From assembly GCA_005883245.1 (NCBI GenBank), contig VAXT01000164.1, forward strand, positions 1 through 21,095: a DNA stretch of 21,095 nt. Direction: 5' to 3'. Each line of letters opens with the position of its first letter. Positions within the stretch are counted from its first letter, which is position 1. The notes beneath the pieces were generated by a model that saw only the letters and a list, made by a program, of their open reading frames with translations, did not search any database and had not been told where the DNA came from. The stretch comes from Actinomycetota bacterium. GTDB taxonomy: Bacteria; Actinomycetota; Thermoleophilia; Gaiellales; Gaiellaceae. The position numbers were made by a program, and so were the translations under genes. Shown here in pieces: positions 7,043 through 13,093 of this stretch.

Positions 7043-7843
7043 ATGCGACCGATCTGGAGCGGAACGATCTCGTTCGGCCTCGTGAGCGTCCCGGTGCAGA
7101 TGCACTCGGCGACCCAGTCGAAGGAGCTTCGCTTCCACTTCCTGCACAAGGACGACCTGCAGCCGATCGGCTACGACAAGGTGCGCAAGGACACCGGCGA
7201 GCACGTGGACCCCGACGACGTCGTCCGCGGGTTCGAGATCGAGAAGGGCAAGTACGTGCCGATCGAGGAGGAGGATCTCGACCGGCTCGACATCGAGTTG
7301 ACGCACTCGATCGACATCCTCGACTTCGCCGACCTCGACGAGATCGACCCGATCTACTTCCGCAAGGCCTACTACCTCGCTCCGCAGGACGGCGCCGAGA
7401 AGCCGTACCGGTTGCTCGACCGCGCCCTGGAGGAGACCTGCAAGGTCGGTGTCGCGAAGGTCGTGATCCGAAACAAGCAGCATCTCGCCGCGCTGCGCGG
7501 GCACGACGGCGTGCTCGTGCTCGAGACCATGTACTACGCGGACGAGGTGCGGAAGCCGGACTCGGTGAACGGCAGGACGAGGCTGCAGAAGGCCGAGGTC
7601 GAGATGGCGAAGACGCTCGTCGAGAACCTGAGCGGAAGCTTCAGGCCGGAGAAGTACGACGACACGTACCGGAAGGAGCTGCTCGACCTGATTCGCGCGA
7701 AGGCCAAGGGCAAGAAGCTCCCGGAGCCCCAGGAGGAAGAGGAGGCCGAGGTCGTCGACCTGATGGCGGCGCTTCGCGAGTCCGTCGACCAGACGAAGAA
7801 GAAGAGCAAGCGAGCAAAGAGGACCTCCCGCAAGGCAAGCTGA
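7043..7843 (+). CDS. ku: Non-homologous end-joining DNA-end-binding protein Ku
   Basis: Bacterial Ku forms a ring homodimer that threads onto DNA double-strand ends and recruits LigD. The 266-aa product begins MRPIWSGTISFGLVSVPVQM, the typical bacterial Ku N-terminus. It continues with the beta-barrel core (FHFLHKDDLQPIGYDKVRKD, then YFRKAYYLAPQDGAEKPYRL and ALRGHDGVLVLETMYY). The C-terminus ends in a Lys/Arg-rich tail (TKKKSKRAKRTSRKAS), which in other bacterial Ku proteins aids DNA binding and LigD contact. A good AGGAGAG supports the start. ligD follows 107 nt downstream on the same strand, the usual two-component arrangement. Confidence 0.96.
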   Translation: MRPIWSGTISFGLVSVPVQMHSATQSKELRFHFLHKDDLQPIGYDKVRKDTGEHVDPDDVVRGFEIEKGKYVPIEEEDLDRLDIELTHSIDILDFADLDEIDPIYFRKAYYLAPQDGAEKPYRLLDRALEETCKVGVAKVVIRNKQHLAALRGHDGVLVLETMYYADEVRKPDSVNGRTRLQKAEVEMAKTLVENLSGSFRPEKYDDTYRKELLDLIRAKAKGKKLPEPQEEEEAEVVDLMAALRESVDQTKKKSKRAKRTSRKAS

Positions 7844-7894
7844 GGTTCGGCCGTTTCGCTATTGATTCAGTCGTGTCGACCGGTCATTTCCGAC

Positions 7895-7921
7895 GGACGC
7901 ACGGGCAAAGCCCATCCGTCC
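7895..7921 (+). other. Imperfect hairpin between ku and ligD
   Basis: GGACGCACGGGC (7895-7906) faces GCCCATCCGTCC (7910-7921) across an AAA loop. The stem has 12 positions with one mismatch and one G-T pair. No T-run follows, so it looks more like a processing or stability hairpin than a terminator. Confidence 0.4.
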
Positions 7922-7929
7922 TGATGACG

Positions 7930-7950
7930 GCACCGCGAGCGGTGCTTTAG
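7930..7950 (+). terminator. Compact hairpin plus TTT abutting the ligD start
   Basis: GCACCGC (7930-7936) pairs with GCGGTGC (7939-7945) and is followed by TTTAG, then the ligD GTG at 7951. It resembles a weak intrinsic terminator. Equally, it may fold over the place where a ligD ribosome site should be, since no Shine-Dalgarno is visible there. Confidence 0.4.
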
Positions 7951-10290
7951 GTGGCCAAGGCGAAGCTCGCCGACTACAAGAAGAAGCGCGACCCGAGGAA
8001 GACGCCGGAGCCCTTCGGCTCCTCCAAGCGCGGCAAGAAGCCGATCTTCGTCATCCAGCGCCACGACGCCCGGCGCCTCCACTACGACTTCCGGCTGGAA
8101 CGAAACGGCGCCCTGGCCAGCTGGGCGGTGCCCAAGGGCCCGCCGCTCGAGCCCGGGCAGCAACACCTCGCCGTCCACGTCGAGGACCACCCCCTCGAGT
8201 ACGCGACGTTCGAAGGTGAGATCCCGAAGGGCCAATACGGCGCGGGCACCGTCGAGATCTGGGACAAGGGCACGTACGAGCTTGTCGAGGAGAAGAAGGA
8301 CGGCGGCCTCACGGTCCGGCTCGACGGCGACCGGCTCAAGGGCACCTACGCACTCGTTCCGGCGAACCTCTCCGGCGATCCGAAGAACTGGCTGATCCTC
8401 CGTAAGAAGGACGACTCGGCGCCGACCGCGCACGCGACGGGCAATTACCGGCCCATGCTGGCGACGCCCGCCCAGGACGTCCCGCGCGGCGACTGGCTGT
8501 ACGAGATCAAGTGGGACGGCTACCGGATCGTCGCGACGGTCGCGGGCGCCGAAGCATCGCTCCGCACACGCAAGGACCAGGACTACACGAAACGCTTCGA
8601 GAACGTCGCGAAGGAGCTCGTGAAGGCGGTCAAGACACCCGACTGCGTCGTCGACGGCGAGGTCTGCGCGCTCGACGAGGAGGGCCGGCCGAGCTTCTCC
8701 GCGATGCAGCAGGGCGCGCCCGGGACGCCGATCGTCTATTTCGTCTTCGATCTGCTCGAGGTGGAGGGCGAGCCGGTGATCGAGCTCCCGATCGAAGAGC
8801 GGCGCAAACGACTCGAGAAGCTCCTCGACAAGCGGAACAGGACGGTCCGCTACTCGGAGACCTTCGACGACGGCGACGCGCTGCTCGAGGCGGCGAACAA
8901 GCAGGGCCTCGAAGGGATCATGGCCAAGCGGCTGGGCTCGAAGTACCTCCCGGGCAGGCGGTCACGGGAGTGGCTGAAGGTCAAGGGCCACGGGCGCCAG
9001 GAGTTCGCGATCGCCGGCTACACGCGCGGACAGGGCCGGCGCCAGGGCACGCTCGGCTCGCTCGTGCTCGCGACCTACGACGGCGACGACCTCGTCTACG
9101 CGGGGAACGTGGGCACCGGGTTCAGCGACCGGGAGATCGATCGTCTCCTCTCCAAGCTGAAGCCGCTCGAGCGGGACACGCCTCCGTTCAAGGAGGTCCC
9201 CAAGATGCCCCGCGTGAAGAAGGGCGACGTCGTCTGGGTCGAGCCGAAGCTCGTCGCCGAGGTCGAGTTCGTCGAGTGGACGCACGACGGCCACTTGCGC
9301 GCGCCGTCGTACCAAGGGCTGCGCGAGGACAAGAAGGCGACCGAGGTGCGACGCGAGAGTGCGGAGCCGGAGCCGTTCCCGGCCGAGATTCGCAAGGGCA
9401 AGCGGGTCTTCAAGCCTTCGAACGTCGACAAGCCGTTCTGGCCGGACGAGGGAATCACGAAGGGCGACCTGCTGTCCTACTACCAGCGCGTCGCGCCGGT
9501 GCTGATCCCGCACCTGAAGGACAGGCCGTTCACGCTGAAGCGCTACCCCGACGGCTGGCAGGGCAAGTTCTTCTTCCAGAAGGACGCGCCGAAAGGCATG
9601 CCTGGCTGGATCTCGACGGCGTCGATCGTCGTCACGACGCGGGACAAGCCACGCCAGCGCCGCCGGATCGACGCGCCGCTCGTCAACGATGAGCTAGCTC
9701 TGCTCTGGATGGTGAACATGGGCTGCATCGACCTGAACGCGTGGTACTCGCGGATCGACAAGCCCGAGCGCCCCGACTGGGTGCTCTTCGACCTCGACCC
9801 GTCGCCCGACGTCGGGTTCGCGGAGACGATCGAGGTCGCGCTACTCGTCAAGCAGGCACTGGAGACGCTCGGGCTCGAGAGCGTTGTCAAGACGAGCGGC
9901 TCCGAGGGCATCCACATCCTCGTCCCGATCGCTCGCCGGCACACGTACGCGGACACGCGCGAGTTCTCGGCGATCATCGCCAACGCGCTCGCGCGCACGC
10001 ACCGCGGGCTCGTCACGACCGAGTGGACGAAGGCGAAGCGCCGCGGGGTGCTGATCGACTCGAACCAGAACGGCGAGGGGAAGACGATCGCGTCGGTCTA
10101 CTCGGTGCGCCCGAAGGCGGGCGCGCCGGTCTCGACGCCGCTGCGCTGGGACGAGGTGAACGCGTCGCTCGACCCGGCGGCGTTCACGATGGAGGAAGTG
10201 CTCCGCCGGGTCGAGAAGCACGGCGACCTGTTCGCGGACGTGCTGACGACGAAGCAGTCGTTGACCGCTGCGTTGAAGACGCTCCGCTAG
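7951..10290 (+). CDS. ligD: Multifunctional ATP-dependent DNA ligase LigD (PE-LIG-POL)
   Basis: A 779-aa enzyme that processes, fills and seals Ku-bound DNA ends. Domains in order: a 3'-phosphoesterase (about 25-160; QRHDARRLHYDFRLE with His38, His44, Asp46; HVEDHP; GQYGAGTVEIWDKG). Next comes the adenylation core (about 165-345; EIKWDGYR with nucleophile Lys187, EGIMAK at 321-326, WLKVKG at 341-346). An OB fold follows (about 350-465). Last is the primase-type polymerase (about 485-775; KPSNVDKPFWP, FDLDPSP with metal ligands Asp614 and Asp616, Asp703 in VLIDSNQ). This PE-LIG-POL order matches Pseudomonas LigD; mycobacterial LigD is POL-PE-LIG. The GTG start immediately follows an in-frame TAG, so no longer N-terminus is possible. 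All catalytic residues I can check are present. Confidence 0.95.
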   Translation: MAKAKLADYKKKRDPRKTPEPFGSSKRGKKPIFVIQRHDARRLHYDFRLERNGALASWAVPKGPPLEPGQQHLAVHVEDHPLEYATFEGEIPKGQYGAGTVEIWDKGTYELVEEKKDGGLTVRLDGDRLKGTYALVPANLSGDPKNWLILRKKDDSAPTAHATGNYRPMLATPAQDVPRGDWLYEIKWDGYRIVATVAGAEASLRTRKDQDYTKRFENVAKELVKAVKTPDCVVDGEVCALDEEGRPSFSAMQQGAPGTPIVYFVFDLLEVEGEPVIELPIEERRKRLEKLLDKRNRTVRYSETFDDGDALLEAANKQGLEGIMAKRLGSKYLPGRRSREWLKVKGHGRQEFAIAGYTRGQGRRQGTLGSLVLATYDGDDLVYAGNVGTGFSDREIDRLLSKLKPLERDTPPFKEVPKMPRVKKGDVVWVEPKLVAEVEFVEWTHDGHLRAPSYQGLREDKKATEVRRESAEPEPFPAEIRKGKRVFKPSNVDKPFWPDEGITKGDLLSYYQRVAPVLIPHLKDRPFTLKRYPDGWQGKFFFQKDAPKGMPGWISTASIVVTTRDKPRQRRRIDAPLVNDELALLWMVNMGCIDLNAWYSRIDKPERPDWVLFDLDPSPDVGFAETIEVALLVKQALETLGLESVVKTSGSEGIHILVPIARRHTYADTREFSAIIANALARTHRGLVTTEWTKAKRRGVLIDSNQNGEGKTIASVYSVRPKAGAPVSTPLRWDEVNASLDPAAFTMEEVLRRVEKHGDLFADVLTTKQSLTAALKTLR

Positions 10291-10472
10291 AGGTGGTCGT
10301 CGGACAGACGCTCGGTGCCCGGGTAGCGCTGGTCGATCAGCCGATTGTCCTTCATGTCCTCGTAGTCCTCGGCCTTGTGCGGCACCTCGTCGGGGTTTTC
10401 CCGAATCTCTTCGAGCTCGCGCTCGGCCGAGTCACCGCCGGTCAGTTTCTGCCAAAACTCTTTCAGACCCAT
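10287..10472 (-). CDS. Small protein of unknown function (61 aa)
   Basis: I do not recognise this family. The product begins MGLKEFWQKLTGGDSAE and is highly charged and acidic overall (many Glu and Asp), with no Cys, signal peptide or membrane segment. It ends in a Tyr/Asp-rich stretch (AEDYEDMKDNRLIDQRYPG). The start is well supported: GGAGG (10479-10483) ends 6 nt before the ATG, which rules out an in-frame ATG 21 nt upstream. It runs convergent to ligD and the two overlap by 4 nt at their stops. A TAGCAT box at 10498-10503 could be its -10. An amphipathic first helix (LKEFWQKL) is plausible, but no function can be given. Confidence 0.7.
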   Translation of the reverse strand: MGLKEFWQKLTGGDSAERELEEIRENPDEVPHKAEDYEDMKDNRLIDQRYPGTERLSDDHL

Positions 10473-10497
10473 TCGCTGCCTCCTTTCAGGCATCGGA

Positions 10498-10503
10498 ATG
10501 CTA
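10498..10503 (-). promoter_or_regulatory. Possible -10 box of the 61-aa gene
   Basis: TAGCAT on the minus strand lies about 25 nt before the ATG, in the only gap on that side. No convincing -35 element is seen. The remainder of 10504-10605 shows nothing recognisable. Confidence 0.3.
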
Positions 10504-10605
10504 CTCCGAATCTGACCGAAACCTTCGCCGCCTGTCAGGAGCCGCTTGCGAACAGCCCGCTCGCCCTGACGCTAGCTGACGCTTCTCCGACGGGGAGGTT
10601 CGCTC

Positions 10606-11385
10606 TCAAGCGCTCTGCGGAGGGCGGATGAACTCCCAGATGCGCCCGATCTCGTCGAAGCCGAGCTTGGCGTAGAGCTTCGTCGGCCAGTCGTCCCGGT
10701 CGGCGATCAGAAACGTGAGGTCGTGGCCCGCCGCGCGCGACTCCTCGAGCGCACGCGAGACGGTTGCCCGCGCGAGGCCGCGGTTGCGGAAGGGCTCGAG
10801 CGTGAGCACGTCTTCGATCTGCCCGGTTTCGTCGTCGAAGTAGAGCTCGCAGTAGCTCCCGATCTGCCCGTCGACGCGGGCCGCGAAGAACCTCGTGTCG
10901 ACGGCCTGTGCCATCACGCGCCGGTTGTCGACGAGCTGCCGAACGACGTCCTCGCTCTCGACGCGCGGCTCGGCCCGCCATCCTTCCGACCAGGCCGCGG
11001 CGAGCTCGTCCAGGCCGACCTCGTCGACGATCGATGTGTCGACCTCGCGGTCGGGATCTCGTCTCGCGACCATGATTACGTCGCACTCCGAGTCCCAGCC
11101 GAGCTCGCGGAAGCCCGGCTCGAGCCGATCGCCGGCCGCTGCATCGACCAGCTCCACCTTTCGGTGGCGCAGGCCGAGGCCGCCGAGGATGCGGTCGGTC
11201 TCGGCCGCGAGTGCTTCTGCGTTCGCATCGTCGAGATTCTCGGTCGCGAACAGGTAGTTGCGGCTCCAGACGGCTGGCAGGTCCGGGTGCAGATGCGCGA
11301 CGCCGTAGCGTGACGGCTCCTTCACCTTCGCAGCGCGGTCTGCGATGCCGCGGATGAAGTCGAGGCAGCGCTCGAGGTCAGTCAC
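10606..11385 (-). CDS. GNAT-family N-acetyltransferase
   Basis: A 259-aa acetyltransferase-like protein. The C-terminal half (about 115-250) holds a recognisable GNAT fold: FFAARVDGQIGSYCELYFDD (strand pair), the acetyl-CoA loop VLTLEPFRNRGLARATV at 193-209, and LIADRDDWPTKLYAKLGFDE. The N-terminal ~110 residues look like a degenerate second GNAT-like or family-specific domain with no motif I can name. The substrate is unknown. The GTG start is supported by GGAGG about 7 nt upstream. It overlaps the end of the dehydrogenase gene by 8 nt, so the two are probably co-transcribed. There is no evidence linking its function to NADH oxidation. Confidence 0.85.
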   Translation of the reverse strand: MTDLERCLDFIRGIADRAAKVKEPSRYGVAHLHPDLPAVWSRNYLFATENLDDANAEALAAETDRILGGLGLRHRKVELVDAAAGDRLEPGFRELGWDSECDVIMVARRDPDREVDTSIVDEVGLDELAAAWSEGWRAEPRVESEDVVRQLVDNRRVMAQAVDTRFFAARVDGQIGSYCELYFDDETGQIEDVLTLEPFRNRGLARATVSRALEESRAAGHDLTFLIADRDDWPTKLYAKLGFDEIGRIWEFIRPPQSA

Positions 11386-12646
11386 CGCCGAGCCTCCTCG
11401 GGTGCCCGAGCATGCCCAGCTCGGCGATGTCCCTTCGGAAGAGGAGGGCGACCGTCCAGTCGGTCACGACGCGTAGCTTCCTCGAGAAGAGCGGCAGCTG
11501 GTAGAGGTGGTACGTCCTCGTCACGAACCAGCCGATGAACCCACGCAGGGGCACGCCGAAGACCAGGGCGATCCCCTTGTAGCGGCCGAGCGTGGCGACC
11601 TGGCCGAGCATGCGGAAGCGGTAGGGCTCCGGGTCTCCGCGGAGGTTCTTCGCGAGGCGCCGCGCCTGGCGCAACGCGTGTTGCGAGGTGGGCGGGTCCG
11701 GGCTCGGCGTTCGCTCGTTCGGTACGCGGGCGCAGTCGCCGAGCGCCCACAGGCCCGCGCGGCCCTCGACACGGAGCATCGAGTCAACGCGAACCGCTCC
11801 GCGCTCGTCCACCGGGAGGCCGAGCGCGCGGAGCATCGGGTTCGGCGTGACGCCCGCGGTCCAGACGAGCGTATGCGTCGCGATGCGCACTCCGCCGGAG
11901 AGCGCGACCGCGCCGGGCCCGACCGAGGTGAGCGTCGTCGAGGTGCGGATCTCGACTCCCCGTCCGGCCAGCTGTCTGGCCGCGTACTCGCCGAGGCGCG
12001 TCGGGATCTCGGGGAGGATCTTCGGCGCCGCGTCGACCAGGACCCAGCGCATCCGGGGCCGCTGGAACTCAGGGTAGTAGCGCAGCGCGTCGCGCACAAG
12101 GTCGGAGAGCTCGGCGAGGGCCTCGACTCCCGCGTAACCGGCTCCGATGAAGACGAACGTGAGGTGTGCCTCGGCGCGCTGCCGGTCCTTCTCGGCGGCC
12201 GCGTGCTCGAGTTGGCGGAGCACGTGATTGCGCAGGTAGATCGCGTCGGCGAGGTCCTTGAAGCCGAGCCCGTGTTCCGCCAGGCCGGGGATGGGCAGCG
12301 CGCGTGGGTATGAGCCCAGCGCGAGGACGGCCTGGTCGTAGTGCACGGCGATCGTCTCCGTCCCCGCCTGGATCGTGGCGACGTGCTGCTCCGCGTCGAG
12401 GGCCTCGAGACGGCCGAGGAGCAACTCCGCGTGCGGGCACATCATCCGCAGCGGCACCACCACGTGGCGCGGCTCGAGCGTGCCGGAGGCGGCCTCCGGG
12501 AGCATCGGGGTGTAGAGCATGAAGTTCTCCAGGCTGACGATCGTCGCGCCGCGCTTCCCGAGCAGACGCGCGACATAGGAGCCCGCGAACCCGCCGCCGA
12601 GGACGAGCGTTCCGCCTCGCGCGTGCCGTGGTTCTACGATCGCCAC
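11378..12646 (-). CDS. ndh: Type II NADH dehydrogenase (NDH-2) / FAD-dependent pyridine nucleotide-disulphide oxidoreductase
   Basis: A single-subunit, non-proton-pumping NADH:quinone oxidoreductase on the inner face of the membrane. The 422-aa product has the FAD dinucleotide motif LVLGGGFAGSYVA near residues 15-26, a second (NADH) motif FIGAGYAGVEALAEL at 166-180, and the FAD-contact motif LWALGDCARVP. The C-terminal ~100 residues (GRYKGIALVFGVPLRGFIGW and beyond) resemble the membrane-anchoring tail of NDH-2. I place the start at GTG 12646: GGAGA ends 7 nt before it, and the protein then begins just before the FAD motif. A longer in-frame reading to 12883 would run antisense through the neighbour and adds no homologous sequence. 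Sulfide:quinone reductase is the main alternative but is less likely. Confidence 0.9.
   Translation of the reverse strand: MAIVEPRHARGGTLVLGGGFAGSYVARLLGKRGATIVSLENFMLYTPMLPEAASGTLEPRHVVVPLRMMCPHAELLLGRLEALDAEQHVATIQAGTETIAVHYDQAVLALGSYPRALPIPGLAEHGLGFKDLADAIYLRNHVLRQLEHAAAEKDRQRAEAHLTFVFIGAGYAGVEALAELSDLVRDALRYYPEFQRPRMRWVLVDAAPKILPEIPTRLGEYAARQLAGRGVEIRTSTTLTSVGPGAVALSGGVRIATHTLVWTAGVTPNPMLRALGLPVDERGAVRVDSMLRVEGRAGLWALGDCARVPNERTPSPDPPTSQHALRQARRLAKNLRGDPEPYRFRMLGQVATLGRYKGIALVFGVPLRGFIGWFVTRTYHLYQLPLFSRKLRVVTDWTVALLFRRDIAELGMLGHPRRLGGD
12635..12640 (+). promoter_or_regulatory. -10 box for a leaderless LOG-like transcript
   Basis: TACGAT ends 6 nt before the GTG at 12647, which has no Shine-Dalgarno. 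Transcription starting at the GTG would give a leaderless mRNA. The box lies inside the first codons of ndh on the other strand. Confidence 0.5.
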
Positions 12647-13093
12647 GTGCAGGTCTCCGTGATCGGAAGCGGCGTCGAGCACGAGTCTCGTGCCGAGGAG
12701 GTGGGCCGGCTCCTCGCCGAGCGGGGTTGCAAGGTCGTCACCGGCGGGCTCGGCGAGGTGATGGCGGCCGCGATGCGCGGCGCGAAGGCTGCTGGAGGCA
12801 CCACGATCGGCATTCTCCCCGGGACGAGCCGCAGCGACGCGAACGAGTGGGTCGACCACGCTGTCGCCACCGGGCTCGGGCATATGCGGAACTTCGCCGT
12901 CGCGGCGTCCGGCGACGCCGTGATCGCGGTCGGCGGCAGCTGGGGCACGCTGACCGAGATCGCCTTCGCGAAGCGGCTCGGGCGGCCGGTCGTGATCCTC
13001 GAGCCGGGCCTGGAGGTGGACGGCGTCGATCGCGCTGCAACGCCCGAGGAGGCGGTCGACTTCGTGCTAGCGCGTGTCGAGCATCCTTCGTAG
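12647..13093 (+). CDS. LOG/TIGR00725-like Rossmann-fold protein
   Basis: A 148-aa nucleotide-binding protein of the SLOG/lysine-decarboxylase-like superfamily. It begins MQVSVIGSGVEHESRAEEVG. It continues with GCKVVTGGLGEVMAAAMRGA and ILPGTS, and has the signature GGSWGTLTEIAFA (GGxxGTxxE, residues about 103-115). LOG enzymes release cytokinin bases from nucleotides using a PGGxGTxxE motif. Members of this shorter subfamily have the same motif, but their role is not established, so I give no enzyme name. The start is GTG 12647, directly adjacent to the opposing ndh start within CACGTG. Its last 27 nt overlap the end of the minus-strand helicase gene. An upstream GTG (12623) is possible but adds residues not typical of the family. 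Confidence 0.8.
   Translation: MQVSVIGSGVEHESRAEEVGRLLAERGCKVVTGGLGEVMAAAMRGAKAAGGTTIGILPGTSRSDANEWVDHAVATGLGHMRNFAVAASGDAVIAVGGSWGTLTEIAFAKRLGRPVVILEPGLEVDGVDRAATPEEAVDFVLARVEHPS

Noticed and set aside
6793..7149. 118-codon minus-strand frame across the accA-ku gap
   Set aside because: It runs antisense into the ku N-terminus. Codon third positions are mixed rather than GC-rich, and its tail is made of the DnaA-box-like repeats. No ribosome site supports it.
8511..9692. 393-codon plus-strand frame inside ligD
   Set aside because: It is shifted relative to ligD and gives Arg-rich sequence; the ligD frame carries the ligase and polymerase motifs.
12341..12646. Longer N-terminus for the LOG-like gene
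   Set aside because: The extension is antisense to ndh and precedes the typical VSVIGSG start of the Rossmann fold.
12647..12883. Longer N-terminus for ndh
   Set aside because: The extension lies wholly antisense to the LOG-like gene and adds about 79 residues with no homology before the FAD motif. The GTG at 12646 has a ribosome site.
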